This document shows, piece after piece, positions 42,727 to 52,544 of a DNA stretch of 64,000 bases. Origin of the DNA: Gemmatimonadota bacterium (GTDB lineage Bacteria > Gemmatimonadota > Gemmatimonadetes > Gemmatimonadales > Gemmatimonadaceae); NCBI GenBank assembly GCA_016871855.1, contig VHBQ01000004.1, positions 1 to 64,000 of the forward strand, written 5' to 3'. The notes below the pieces were generated by a model. It had not been told where the DNA came from, ran no database searches, and saw only the letters and a list, made by a program, of their open reading frames with translations. Position numbers and translations under genes: made by a program. Position 1 is the stretch's first letter, and every line of letters begins with the position of its first letter.

Positions 42727-45700
42727 TCACGCTGACCCTTGGCGACGCAACTCCCGTTCCTTGAGGAGGGCAAAGGCGATGGGAATGAGGATGAGGGTCA
42801 GCAAGGTGCTCGACACCATCCCACCAATCATCGGAGCTGCGATGCGCCGCATCACCGTGCTTCCCGCTCCCGAACTCCACAGAAGCGGCAGGAGGCCGAG
42901 GATGATAGTGAGGACCGTCATCATCTTGGGGCGCACACGCTCCACGGCGCCCTCCATGATGGCGGCGTACAACTCGCTCGCCGAAGGCGTGCGCCCCGCC
43001 GCGAGCCGAGCATCCCACGCCTGATTGAGGTAGAGCAGCATCACCACGCCGGTCTCGGCGGCGACGCCGGCTAGCGCAATGAAGCCGATGGCCACCGCCA
43101 CCGACCAGTTGTAGCCGAGTACCGCCATGAACCAGAGGCCACCGATGAGCGAGAACGGCAACGAGAGCATCACGAGGGCTGTCTCGCCGAGGCGCCCGAA
43201 GTTCAGGTAGAGCAGGAGAAAGATCAGCAGCAGCGTGGCCGGCACCACCAACCACAGTCGTTGACGCGCGCTTTCCATGTACTCGAACTGTCCGCTCCAC
43301 TGCAGGGTGTAGCCCACCGGGAGCGTCACGTCGCGCGCGACGGCGGCCTGTGCATCGCGCACATAGCGACCGATGTCGCGTCCGGCGACGTCCACATACA
43401 CCCAAGCGGTCGGCTGCGCCCCTTCCGTGCGAACGACCATCGGCCCCACCACTTGTCGAATGGTCGCAATCTGCCCGAGCGGGACGAATCCGCGCGTGCG
43501 CGTCTCGACCGCCGTGCCTGACGGCATAGCGCCCATCGCGGCAGACGACGCGGCCGTTGCCGCGGCTCCGTCGCGATTGACCGGGACGAGCACCCGCGCG
43601 AGCCGCTCAGGCGAGTCGCGCAGTTCCTGCGGATACCGCACCCGCACGCCGAAGCGCTCCCGCCCTTCGACCGTTTGCGTGATCGTCATGCCGCCGATCG
43701 CCGCGGCGATCACCGCCTGCACGTCGCCGATGTTGAGGCCCTGCCTCGCGGCCGCCACGCGATCGATGGCGATGTCGAGGTAGTACCCCGCCTCGGCGCG
43801 CTCCGCGTACGCGCTGCGCGTCCCGGGAACGCTCTGCACTACCATCTCCACTTGGCGCGCGATCTGCTCTAGCGTCGTCAGGTCCGGGCCAAAGACCTTC
43901 ACGCCCACGGGCGTGCGAATGCCAGTGGCCAGCATGTCAATGCGTCCGCGAATCGGCATCGTCCACGCATTGCGCAGACCGGGCACGCTCACGGCGCTGT
44001 CCATTTCGGCGATCAGACGCTCCTGCGTCATCCCCGGTCGCCACTGCTCCTGTGGCTTCAGGGTGATGGTGGTCTCGAACATCTCCATCCCCGCCGGGTC
44101 GGTGGCCGTGTTGGCGCGGCCGGCCTTCCCCCAAACGGTCGCCACCTCGGGAAACGACTTGAAGATTGAGTCCTGCACGCGCAGCAGGTCGCGCGCCTTC
44201 GCCACGCTGAGGCCAGGCAGTGTGGTCGGCATGTACAGGATGGAGCCTTCATCCAACGGCGGCATGAACTCGCTGCCCATGCGAGTCCACGGAATCCAGG
44301 TGAGCACGAGCAGCGCGATCGACCCGCTGATGAGCACGGCCCGCCGGCGCAGGGCCCAGTCGAGCAACGGCCGGTACAGCGCGATGAGCCAACGGTTCAA
44401 CGGATTCGCGTCCTCGCGCCGCAGTTTGCCGCGGACAAAGAAGCCCATCATCACGGGCACCAACGTCACGCACAGCAGGGAGCCAACGGCCATGGCCAGC
44501 GACTTGGTGAGCGCCAACGGCGTGAACAGCCGCCCCTCCTGTCCGCTGAGCGCAAAGACCGGAAGGAACGACACCGTCACCACGAGGTTCGAGAAGAAGA
44601 GCGACGGCCCCACTTCGCGCGCCGCGGCAAGCGTCACGTCCCAGCGCTCCCGCGCGCCCAACTGCGAGGTGTCGAAGCGCCCGTGGTCATCGGCCGGACA
44701 GACGCGTTCAAGGTGCTTGTGCATGTTCTCGATCATCACGATCGCCGCGTCAATCATCGCGCCGATGGCGATGGCGATGCCGCCCAGCGACATGATGTCG
44801 GCGCCGGTGCCCAGCCAGCGCATTACCAGAAAGGCGCCCGGCACGCTGACCGGGAGCGTGAGGATCGCGACCAGCGCCGAGCGCGCGTGCATGAGGAAGG
44901 CGAGGCAAACGAGCGCGACGATGATCGACTCCTCAAACAACGCTTCCCGCAGGGTGCCGATCGCGCGCAAGATCAGGTCAGACCGGTCGTAGGTGGTGCG
45001 CACCACGACTCCGGGCGGCAGCCCCTGCTGCACTTCGGCGAGGCGCGCCTTCACGCGTTCGATGGTCGCCAGCGCGTTCTCGCCGAACCGCATCACGACG
45101 ATGCCACCCACGGCGTCGCCCCGTCCGTCGAGCTCGGCGATGCCGCGGCGCACGGCGGGGCCGACGCTTACGCGCCCAAGGTCCCCCACGCGCACGGGCG
45201 TGCCGTCGCCGTCGGCGATCACGACCACCTGCTCGAGGTCGCGCATTCCCTTCAGGTAGCCGAGGCCGCGGACCATGTACTCGCGCTCGCTGAGCTCGAG
45301 CACCATTGCGCCCACGTCGGCGTTGGCGTTCTGCACCGCGTTCATCACGGCGGTGATTGAGATGCCGTACGCCTGCAGGCGCGCGGGATCCACGTCGATC
45401 TGATACTGCTTCTCGAAGCCGCCAATGCTGGCGACTTCCGCCACGCCGGGAACCGAGGTGAGGGCGTAGCGCAGGTACCAGTCCTGCACGGCGCGCAGCT
45501 GCGCGAGGTCCATGCGCCCTGTCGTGTCTTCGAGCGCGTACTGATAGACCCAGCCGAGTCCGGTGGCGTCAGGGCCGAGGGTGGGCGCAACGGTGGCCGG
45601 AAGTTTGGCGCGCAGGCCGTTCAGCGTCTCCTGCACACGGGCGCGCGCCCAGTACAGGTCGGTGCCGTCGTCGAAGATCACGTAGACGAACGAGACGCCG

Positions 45701-45963
45701 AAGAACGAATAGCCCCGCACCGTCCGGGCACCGGGCACGCGCAGCAGCTCGGCGGCCACGGGATACGTGACCTGGTCCTCGACGATACGCGGGGCCTGCT
45801 CGTTGAAGTCAGTTTGCACGACGACCTGCACGTCGCTGAGGTCAGGAAGCGCTTCGAGCGGCGTCTGTCGCATGGCCCACACGCCGCCGACGGCGAGCGC
45901 CAGCGTCAGGAGCAGCACCAGCAACCGGTTGGCGACCGACCATTGAATGAGTGAACGAAGCAT
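42727..45963 (-). CDS. Heavy-metal RND efflux transporter, CusA/CzcA type
   Basis: A 1078-residue RND pump (HME family) that drives cation export by proton flow. Twelve membrane segments are split by two large periplasmic loops. Conserved parts: LEALPDLSDVQV at the N-terminus, TYDRSDLI, GGIAIAIGAMIDAAIVMIEN in TM4, FMPPLDEGSILYMPTTLPG, and GRIDMLATGIRTPVGVKVFG. Methionines in FMPPLDEGSILYM, AGMEMFETTI and the IDMLATGI region agree with the copper/silver-binding methionines of CusA, so Cu(I)/Ag(I) is the likely substrate. The start is 3 bases downstream of the cusB stop. Confidence 0.93.
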   Translation of the reverse strand: MLRSLIQWSVANRLLVLLLTLALAVGGVWAMRQTPLEALPDLSDVQVVVQTDFNEQAPRIVEDQVTYPVAAELLRVPGARTVRGYSFFGVSFVYVIFDDGTDLYWARARVQETLNGLRAKLPATVAPTLGPDATGLGWVYQYALEDTTGRMDLAQLRAVQDWYLRYALTSVPGVAEVASIGGFEKQYQIDVDPARLQAYGISITAVMNAVQNANADVGAMVLELSEREYMVRGLGYLKGMRDLEQVVVIADGDGTPVRVGDLGRVSVGPAVRRGIAELDGRGDAVGGIVVMRFGENALATIERVKARLAEVQQGLPPGVVVRTTYDRSDLILRAIGTLREALFEESIIVALVCLAFLMHARSALVAILTLPVSVPGAFLVMRWLGTGADIMSLGGIAIAIGAMIDAAIVMIENMHKHLERVCPADDHGRFDTSQLGARERWDVTLAAAREVGPSLFFSNLVVTVSFLPVFALSGQEGRLFTPLALTKSLAMAVGSLLCVTLVPVMMGFFVRGKLRREDANPLNRWLIALYRPLLDWALRRRAVLISGSIALLVLTWIPWTRMGSEFMPPLDEGSILYMPTTLPGLSVAKARDLLRVQDSIFKSFPEVATVWGKAGRANTATDPAGMEMFETTITLKPQEQWRPGMTQERLIAEMDSAVSVPGLRNAWTMPIRGRIDMLATGIRTPVGVKVFGPDLTTLEQIARQVEMVVQSVPGTRSAYAERAEAGYYLDIAIDRVAAARQGLNIGDVQAVIAAAIGGMTITQTVEGRERFGVRVRYPQELRDSPERLARVLVPVNRDGAAATAASSAAMGAMPSGTAVETRTRGFVPLGQIATIRQVVGPMVVRTEGAQPTAWVYVDVAGRDIGRYVRDAQAAVARDVTLPVGYTLQWSGQFEYMESARQRLWLVVPATLLLIFLLLYLNFGRLGETALVMLSLPFSLIGGLWFMAVLGYNWSVAVAIGFIALAGVAAETGVVMLLYLNQAWDARLAAGRTPSASELYAAIMEGAVERVRPKMMTVLTIILGLLPLLWSSGAGSTVMRRIAAPMIGGMVSSTLLTLILIPIAFALLKERELRRQGSA

Positions 45964-45966
45964 GGA

Positions 45967-47328
45967 TCAGCGCTCCGGCGATGGCTTGCGCACCGGCGGA
46001 GACTTGGCCGCGGGCATTTCGTGCGCGCTGTGGTCCACCTCGGGCGTTGGAGCCTTGGTAGCGGCCGGAGGCACTGTCTTCGATGCGGCGGGCATCTCGT
46101 GCTGGCTGTGATCCATCTCCGGCATCGCCGCCTTCGGCGCGCCCTTGTCCCCGGCGGGGAGCGTGCTCATGCCGGCCATCCCGGCCATCGCGCCGCCGAG
46201 ATTCGATTCAGCGTCGATGAAGAAGGTCGCCGAGGCGACGACCACGTCGCCGTGCGTGAGTCCGGTCAGTACTTCCACCTGCGTATCGTCGGACAACCCG
46301 ACCGTGACCGGACGCGGTTCGAGGCGACCGTCTGCCACGCGCACGAACACCAGCGAGCGCTCGCCGGTGGTCAGCGCCGCACCGCGCGGAACGACCAGCG
46401 TCGGCGCCGGCTGGGGCGCGGCGAGTTGCAGCGTGGCGAACATTCCCGGCCGCAGCTTGCCATCCGCGTTGGACAGCGCCACGCGCATGCGCGCCGTGCG
46501 CGTGACCGGATCCAGCGTCGGTTCAAACGAGACGATGCGCCCCGTACGCGGCGCGCCAGGAAGCGCGCGGAACTCCACGCGCACCGTCTGCCCCACGCGC
46601 ACCAGCGGCAGGTCCTGCTCAAAGACGTCGCCATCCACCCACACCTGGCTCAGGTCGGCGACGCGCAGCAGAAGTTGCCCCGCCATCACCTGCTGGCCGG
46701 CGACGACGTTCTTCTCGATCACGGTGCCGGTTACCGGCGAGCGCAGGTTCATCGTGCGATGCGCCATGCCGTGCTGTTCCACCATCTCGAGTTCGGCGGG
46801 ATCCACGTCCCAGTTCAGCAGGCGCCGCCGCGCGCTCGCCGTCAGGTCGCCGGCGCTCCCCGCGGCGGGCGATGTGCCGCGTGCGAGGTTGGCCTGCAGG
46901 CGCTTGGCGATGAGCAGCTCTTCCTGCGCCGAGACGAGCATCGGCGAATAGAGGGCGAGCAGCGGGTCGCCGCGGCGGATCACCTTGCCCACGTAGTCGG
47001 CGTTGAGACGCTCGACCACGCCATCCACCTTCAGCGTGACGGCTTGAACGCGCGTCTCGTCCACCGTCACTTCACCGGCGAGTTGCACCTCGCGGCGCAA
47101 ACTGGCGTGCATGGCGGTGGCAAAGGTCACGCCAATGCGCTTGGCATCGGCGGCGCTGATCGTCACTGGGCCGCCGCCGCCAGCGGCGACCATCGCTGAA
47201 TGATCGTGGCCGGCCATCGCGTTGACGGGCTCGGCGTCGCGCGTGAACCACCAGGCGGCGGCGAGCGCGACGGCCACGGGAACCACGTAGGCCGCGCGGC
47301 GCGCGGCGGTGCGGATGTTGTCGGTCAC
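45967..47328 (-). CDS. Copper/silver efflux periplasmic adaptor, CusB type
   Basis: A 453-residue membrane-fusion protein that links the RND pump to the outer-membrane channel. An N-terminal membrane anchor (VVPVAVALAAAWWF) is followed by AMAGHDHSAM, then barrel-sandwich and alpha-hairpin parts (VTLKVDGVVERLNADYVGKV, LLNWDVDPAELEMVEQHG). The C-terminal tail of about 80 residues carries two repeats, MDHSQHEMPAASK and VDHSAHEMPAAK, Met/His-rich and probably metal-binding. The start is GTG at 47328 with a GTGA overlap with the upstream tolC-type gene. Confidence 0.9.
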   Translation of the reverse strand: MTDNIRTAARRAAYVVPVAVALAAAWWFTRDAEPVNAMAGHDHSAMVAAGGGGPVTISAADAKRIGVTFATAMHASLRREVQLAGEVTVDETRVQAVTLKVDGVVERLNADYVGKVIRRGDPLLALYSPMLVSAQEELLIAKRLQANLARGTSPAAGSAGDLTASARRRLLNWDVDPAELEMVEQHGMAHRTMNLRSPVTGTVIEKNVVAGQQVMAGQLLLRVADLSQVWVDGDVFEQDLPLVRVGQTVRVEFRALPGAPRTGRIVSFEPTLDPVTRTARMRVALSNADGKLRPGMFATLQLAAPQPAPTLVVPRGAALTTGERSLVFVRVADGRLEPRPVTVGLSDDTQVEVLTGLTHGDVVVASATFFIDAESNLGGAMAGMAGMSTLPAGDKGAPKAAMPEMDHSQHEMPAASKTVPPAATKAPTPEVDHSAHEMPAAKSPPVRKPSPER

Positions 47329-48614
47329 GGGAGTCGCTCCGTCGGCATGGGGACAGCAAACCGCGCCTGTCCGGTCAGTCGTTCGAGGCGCGCCAGTGCG
47401 CGCGTTTCGTCGGCGCGCGCCGTCAGGCGCGCGATGCGGGCATCGTTCTCGGCCATCAGTGCGTCGAGCATCGCTTCCAGGGATCCAGCGCCGCCCCGAT
47501 AGGCGGCGCCGGCGCTCTCACGCACGGCCTGCAACTGCGGAAGCAGTGTGCCGTCGTACAGCCGCTGCAGCGTGCGCGCTCGCGCGAGCGCGGCGGAGGA
47601 TTCGGCGATGCCCGCGCGCGCGCTGGCTTCCGTGCTGCGCGCGTCGGCGTCCGTCATCCGGCGCATCGCCACCATCTCCTCGATCATCTGTTGCTGGCGC
47701 TGGCGCTCGAAAATCGGCAGCGACGCCCCGGCCATTAGCCCCACCATCCGTTCATTGGTGCCGGGCTGGCGTCCGTACTGCACGCCGAGTTCGAGCATCG
47801 GCCAGCGTTCACGGCGCGCTAACTGCTCGTCGGCCGCTGACGAGGCGATCCGGCGCTGGGCGAGAACGACGTCTGGATTCGCGGTCAGCGCCGTGTCGGT
47901 GGCCATGGATACGGCTGGCACGGGCAGCTCGGGGCGCAGGCTGTCCGCGTCCAACGTCGCATCAAGCATCGCCGACAGCCCCGCCGCGGCCGACCGACGC
48001 ATCGCGTCCATCGCCGTCCACTCCGCGGTCATCTTGGTCAGCTCCGCCTGCATGCGAAGCACATTCGCCTGATTGCCCTGACCCGCGCGGTACATCGCCT
48101 CGGCGACGGCCGCCGCTTCGCGCAGGAGTGTGCGCGTCTCGTCCATCACGGCGCGGGCGCTGTCGGCCTGCCACCAATCGGCGAGCATGGCGGCGGCGTC
48201 GCGACGCGCGTCGAGTCGCTGGGTGGCGATGCCCGCCGAGGCGACTTGTGCACGAGAGGCGGCAGCGTGCGACATCGCGCGCCGCGAGGCCAGCGGGAGC
48301 ATCTGCGTAACCGAGAGCTGATCCATGGCGAGCGGACTCATCGTGCTGAACCGCGGGAGCATGCGGTTCATCACGGCGAGTTCGGCGCGCGGATCAGGCC
48401 AGGCGGTGGCCGGGCCGATACGCGCGCGGGCGGCGTCGGCCGCGGCGCGCGCGGCGGCGATCATCGGATTGGCGCGGTCCAGCCGCTCGACAAGATCGGC
48501 GAGCGTGAGCGGCGCGGGGGCGGATTGCGCGGACAGTCCGGTGGCAGCGCCCAGCAGGAGCAGGGACGCGCGACCGAACACGCCGCGCACGGCGTGCAGG
48601 AATGTTGGAAGCAT
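47325..48614 (-). CDS. Outer-membrane efflux channel, TolC/CusC family
   Basis: A 429-residue TolC-family protein with a signal peptide ending ATGLSAQ. Long alternating heptad helices run through two halves (LVERLDRANPMIAAARAAAD and the corresponding repeat RERWPMLELGVQYG), with a PGTNERMVGLMAGASLPIF strand. This builds the outer-membrane part of the efflux tripartite pump. It is the first structural gene of the set after the small secreted protein at 48692. It overlaps cusB by 4 bases. Confidence 0.9.
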   Translation of the reverse strand: MLPTFLHAVRGVFGRASLLLLGAATGLSAQSAPAPLTLADLVERLDRANPMIAAARAAADAARARIGPATAWPDPRAELAVMNRMLPRFSTMSPLAMDQLSVTQMLPLASRRAMSHAAASRAQVASAGIATQRLDARRDAAAMLADWWQADSARAVMDETRTLLREAAAVAEAMYRAGQGNQANVLRMQAELTKMTAEWTAMDAMRRSAAAGLSAMLDATLDADSLRPELPVPAVSMATDTALTANPDVVLAQRRIASSAADEQLARRERWPMLELGVQYGRQPGTNERMVGLMAGASLPIFERQRQQQMIEEMVAMRRMTDADARSTEASARAGIAESSAALARARTLQRLYDGTLLPQLQAVRESAGAAYRGGAGSLEAMLDALMAENDARIARLTARADETRALARLERLTGQARFAVPMPTERLP

Positions 48615-48691
48615 GGCGTACGGGGAGTGCGGTCAGCCGGCGCACGGACGCGCGCGGCTCCTGCCCGCGTCAGGCGCGGGCGTGCGACTCC

Positions 48692-49087
48692 CTAGGCGCG
48701 CGGAGGGGGTGGTTCCGGCTCCGGAGCGTACGACACCCAGCGCATCGTGCGAAGGGTGGGCGTGCTGGCCACCGCCACATCGGGCGAGGCAACATCCACG
48801 GCGACCAGGGCCACGGCCACCGGCATCAGGCAGGCGCCCGGCAGGCAACCCGCGTCCGGCGTCGGGCAGCACGGCATGTGCTCGTTGCTCGGCGATGCCG
48901 GCGCTTCGTCAGCGGGCGACGCTGGCATGTGATGCCCATCGTGCGACATCGACGCGGGCATCTCTTGAGTGCTCGATGCCGCATCCACGGCCATATCGGT
49001 GGAGCACGCGCGCGCAGGAACGGCCAGCATGAGATGCAACGTGCTGGCCGCGAGCAGACTGCGAAGGACGCGTGAACCGATGGTCAT
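48692..49087 (-). CDS. Small His/Met/Cys-rich secreted protein of the Cus operon
   Basis: A 131-residue exported protein (signal peptide residues 1-27, ending PARAC). The mature part is rich in metal ligands: STQEMPASMSHDGHHMPASP with Met and three His, then NEHMPCCPTPDAGCLPGACL with four more cysteines. The C-terminus is proline-rich (APEPEPPPPRA). No family is recognised; composition recalls small periplasmic copper-binding proteins (CopM/DUF2946-like). Its position as first gene ahead of the CusC-B-A genes suggests it delivers or buffers copper or silver. It starts 187 bases downstream of the kinase stop. Confidence 0.75.
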   Translation of the reverse strand: MTIGSRVLRSLLAASTLHLMLAVPARACSTDMAVDAASSTQEMPASMSHDGHHMPASPADEAPASPSNEHMPCCPTPDAGCLPGACLMPVAVALVAVDVASPDVAVASTPTLRTMRWVSYAPEPEPPPPRA

Positions 49088-49110
49088 TCAGAGACGGATT
49101 TCGACACCCG

Positions 49111-49139
49111 ATAATGTCAGAGGGAGAACTGCGAGCCAA
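49111..49139 (-). promoter_or_regulatory. Candidate sigma-70-type promoter of the Cus operon
   Basis: On the minus strand, TTGGCT (-35-like) and CATTAT (-10-like) are 17 bases apart, ending 24 bases before the start codon at 49087. Four of six bases match the consensus in each box. It is the best candidate in the 187-base gap. No clear metalloregulator operator (MerR/CueR dyad) was recognised. Confidence 0.3.
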
Positions 49140-49274
49140 TCGGGTTTCAGCAAGGGCGGCGTAGGGTTTTCCTTGAAATTGAGATAACGCATTCCACTTT
49201 CAATCAATCCAATGCCACAACATGCTGCCGGGTAATGACTTGCGCTTCATGCGCCCACCCAGCGCCACCGCTTC

Positions 49275-52200
49275 CTATCCTCGCGTTCCCTTGCGCCGAA
49301 GCGCCTCAAGGCGGGCCCTCGCCTCCCGGACCTTCGGCTGGAGTTCTGGATCAGCATCCTTCCACAGGTCGATGAACTTCTGGTAGTGCTCCATCGCCTT
49401 GGCGGAGTTTCCCTTGGCATCATACAGCTCGCCAAGGCGCTTGTGGCTGCCGGCGAGATAGTCCCGGTGCAGTTGGTACGACGCATCGGGGTAGGCGGTG
49501 TACTTCTCAAACTCCACGATGGCCGAGTCGGGCTGGCCGGCGAGATCTAGCGCCTGCGCATACCACGGTCCGATGACGTCGGAGCCCAGGTCAGTCCGGC
49601 TCGCCTCGCCGAACTGCGCCGCCGCCTCGGCAAACTTCCCCTCGGCCAGCGCCAGGTATCCACGCCCAACCGGCCGCGCGCCGGCGTTCATCGACGCCTG
49701 CGAGGACGGCAAGTCGCGTTCGTATGAAGCGAAGTAACTGCGGGCCGCCGCCGCGTCGCGCGAAACCGCCGCGAGCGCGAGCAAGCTCGCCCACGGGCGA
49801 TCTGGGGGCGCGAGCGAGGTGATCGGCGTCCGGTCGAGGACGCGTTTGAGCGTTGCCTTCGAAGCGTTGATGTCACCGAGATAGTACGCCTGGACCCACG
49901 CGCTATCGATGCCCGAGGCAAGCCGCGCGGCGTTGATCGAGGCTGGCGCGGCCTCTGTGGGAAGGGCCTGCGCGGTCCACCGAAGCCCCTCGCGCACCCG
50001 TCCACGCGCCGTGGCAATGCTCCCGATGGCGAATGCGGTGGTTCCGCGGGCGTCGTCGCCGCGCAGCGTTGGAAACGCCGCGCGCATGATCGAGTCCGCT
50101 GGCGCCATCTCTCCCTTCGCCAGATACAGCGCCGCACGCGTGGCCGCCAGCAATCCGTGCGTGGGGAACGTCTTCTCGAACGCCCGCCGCGTCGATTCAG
50201 CGGCCGCAAACTTCCGCTGTTCGAGTTGCACGCGCTGCAGCCCGGTGAACGACCCACCGAATGGCGTGGCGACGGCCACCGCGCGCCGGTAGAAGAACTC
50301 CGCCTTCTCCCGGTCGCCATTGCTCCAATGCTGGATGGCGACGTTGTTGAGCGCGGAGCGGTTTGCCGAGTCGCGCTCGATCAGGCTCTCGTAGGCGGCG
50401 ATCGCCTTCTCTCGGCTCGGCGTCGGCCCATTCCCCCAGTACGATGCCTCGGTGAGCAGCCGTTCATTCTCGCTGAGCCGCTCCCGGTACGTGTACGCCT
50501 TCACCAGCGCCGCCTGCGCCGCCGCCTGCGAGCCAATCTCGGCGCTGTACGACGCGGCAATGCGCCGCCAGGCCATCGCAAAGGTGCTGTCGAGCGCGAC
50601 CGCTTCGAGCAACAGCGCGCGCCCCTTGGCGTTGTCGCCGGTGCTCGCGATGATCTGCACGCCCTCCACGTACTTGCGCAGCGCCGGGAGCGAGGATGTC
50701 GAGACGCGCTCGAGCGGAATGGACTCGCGCACCTGGCGAAGGCTCTCGCCGACCTTGCTGCGAATGTCCTTGGAGAGCTCGCCAAGCACTTCCACCAGCT
50801 CGCCCTGGTTCTTGGCCGTGCGGCGGAAGGCGGCCAACTCCACACCATCAAGCGCGCCGACCAGGCGCGCGGAGATGACGTAGCTCCCGCCGAGTTCCAC
50901 GATGTCGCCGTCGAGCACGGCCTTGGCCCCTTCGCGGCTGGCGACCTCGCGCGCCAGCGTGAACGGGACCGTCGCTTCTGCGGGCTTCTGCATCAGCCGG
51001 AGCACCTCGGCCACCGCAGCCTTGGTGAGCACGCGGAGGTTCTTCGACTGGGCGAGATCGGTGCGCAACGCCTCGGAAACGGTCACGCCCAGCGTCGAGT
51101 CGCTGGCGGGGCTCTTGAAGTCGGCGACGATGATGGTCTCATTCTGGCCGAACGCGCCCTTGCCAATGAGCGAGCCGACGGCGCCGATGCCCAACGCGCG
51201 CATCACCATGAAGCCGATGACGAGCGCGGCGAACGCGCCCACGGCGACCGCGCCGCCGATCCAGGTGCGACGCCACGAGACGTGCGGACTCGCCTTCAGC
51301 GCCATCGTCGCGATCGTGCCGTGCGCGGCGGTGTTGCCGCCGGGAGTGAACGCTGGCGTCGCCGTGTACAAGCGATATGCCGTGCGCTGCACGTAGGCCG
51401 TGAGGCCAATGATCGGCAGGCCGAGCATCATCACCCCTACCGAACCCGGGAGCGCCCAGTCGGGAAGGCCGATCACCGACGTCGCCGCCCATGCGGTGAG
51501 GGCGACGAGCAGCGTCGCTGCGCCCCAGATGGCAAGCGCGCGACCAAGGCGCATCTGTCCACCCGCGAGAATAGCCGGCGCCGCCTGGCCCGCGCCGCTC
51601 GACGTGACCGAATCGAGCACCTTGACGATGTCAGCACCGAGCGCGGGGCGGTTTTCGGGGATCTTGTCGAGACAGCGCATCACGAGCTGCGCCAGCGCGG
51701 GCGGCGTGTCCACGCGCAGCTCGCGGATGTCGCGAGGCTTCTCGCTCAGTTGCGCGGCGAGCATCCGCGAGGGCGGCAGGTTGGTGAACGGTGTCTGGCC
51801 GCACAGCAACTCATAGGCGAGCACGCCGAGCGAATAGAAGTCAGCCCGGTGATCCACGCCCGGGTCACCCGCCGCCTGTTCCGGCGCCATATACGCTGGC
51901 GTGCCGATGGAGGTGCCGATGGCGGTCAGCGTGCCACCCGGCGCGTCGCCGCGGATGGCCGAGATGGCCTTGGCGATGCCGAAGTCGGTGACCGTCGCGC
52001 TCCCTGCCGCGAGCAGGACGTTGTCGGGCTTGATGTCACGGTGCACCACGCCGTGTGTGTGCGCAAAAGCCAGCGCGCGCGCGACATCGCGCAGGATGCT
52101 GATCACTTCGCCGATCGCCAACGGGCCGTGCGCGAGACGCGCGCGCGCCGACTCGCCGTCCACGTAGGGCATCGAGAACCACGGCAGGCCGTCGGCGTCG

Positions 52201-52451
52201 CCGGCGCCGAGGACCGGGACGATGTGCGGATGCTGCAGCTGGGCGGCGAGCAGGACTTCGCGGTTGAATCGCTCGACTGAAACGCCGTGGAGGAGTTCTG
52301 GCGCCAGCACCTTGATCACCACGCGCCGATTCAGCGCCCGCTCCGTCGCGACATACGTGCGCGACATTCCGCCGCCGCCGAGTTCGCGTTCGATCACATA
52401 CTGGTTCGCGATGGACGCGTCCAGCCGGGCACGGAAATCGGACTCGGTCAT
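49275..52451 (-). CDS. Membrane Ser/Thr protein kinase with TPR tail
   Basis: A 1058-residue protein. Residues 1-280 form a Hanks-type kinase: LGGGGMSRTYVA (glycine loop), RRVVIKVL (lysine), VVHRDIKPDNVLL (catalytic loop), VTDFGIAKAI (D-F-G) and TPAYMAPEQA. Hydrophobic segments around residues 315-375 and 410-450 anchor it in the membrane. A following 180-residue region (IIVADFKSPASDSTLGVTVS) resembles the TolB/CadC-type N-terminal sensory domain. The rest is a solenoid of TPR-like helices to the C-terminus. Kinases of this layout are abundant in Gemmatimonadota, usually of unknown signal. ATG 52451 is used; the longer frame has no kinase homology. Confidence 0.9.
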   Translation of the reverse strand: MTESDFRARLDASIANQYVIERELGGGGMSRTYVATERALNRRVVIKVLAPELLHGVSVERFNREVLLAAQLQHPHIVPVLGAGDADGLPWFSMPYVDGESARARLAHGPLAIGEVISILRDVARALAFAHTHGVVHRDIKPDNVLLAAGSATVTDFGIAKAISAIRGDAPGGTLTAIGTSIGTPAYMAPEQAAGDPGVDHRADFYSLGVLAYELLCGQTPFTNLPPSRMLAAQLSEKPRDIRELRVDTPPALAQLVMRCLDKIPENRPALGADIVKVLDSVTSSGAGQAAPAILAGGQMRLGRALAIWGAATLLVALTAWAATSVIGLPDWALPGSVGVMMLGLPIIGLTAYVQRTAYRLYTATPAFTPGGNTAAHGTIATMALKASPHVSWRRTWIGGAVAVGAFAALVIGFMVMRALGIGAVGSLIGKGAFGQNETIIVADFKSPASDSTLGVTVSEALRTDLAQSKNLRVLTKAAVAEVLRLMQKPAEATVPFTLAREVASREGAKAVLDGDIVELGGSYVISARLVGALDGVELAAFRRTAKNQGELVEVLGELSKDIRSKVGESLRQVRESIPLERVSTSSLPALRKYVEGVQIIASTGDNAKGRALLLEAVALDSTFAMAWRRIAASYSAEIGSQAAAQAALVKAYTYRERLSENERLLTEASYWGNGPTPSREKAIAAYESLIERDSANRSALNNVAIQHWSNGDREKAEFFYRRAVAVATPFGGSFTGLQRVQLEQRKFAAAESTRRAFEKTFPTHGLLAATRAALYLAKGEMAPADSIMRAAFPTLRGDDARGTTAFAIGSIATARGRVREGLRWTAQALPTEAAPASINAARLASGIDSAWVQAYYLGDINASKATLKRVLDRTPITSLAPPDRPWASLLALAAVSRDAAAARSYFASYERDLPSSQASMNAGARPVGRGYLALAEGKFAEAAAQFGEASRTDLGSDVIGPWYAQALDLAGQPDSAIVEFEKYTAYPDASYQLHRDYLAGSHKRLGELYDAKGNSAKAMEHYQKFIDLWKDADPELQPKVREARARLEALRRKGTRG

Positions 52452-52544
52452 GACGGGGGGCCGGGAGTTCGGGGGGTGGCGCGCTATGAATATGGGGCAA
52501 ATCGTCCCAGAACCAGTCACACGGCCGCGCGCACCGTCCGGCGA

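Noticed and set aside
50157-52280. A 707-codon plus-strand open frame
   Set aside because: Antisense to the kinase/TPR gene, whose catalytic motifs are complete; shadow composition.
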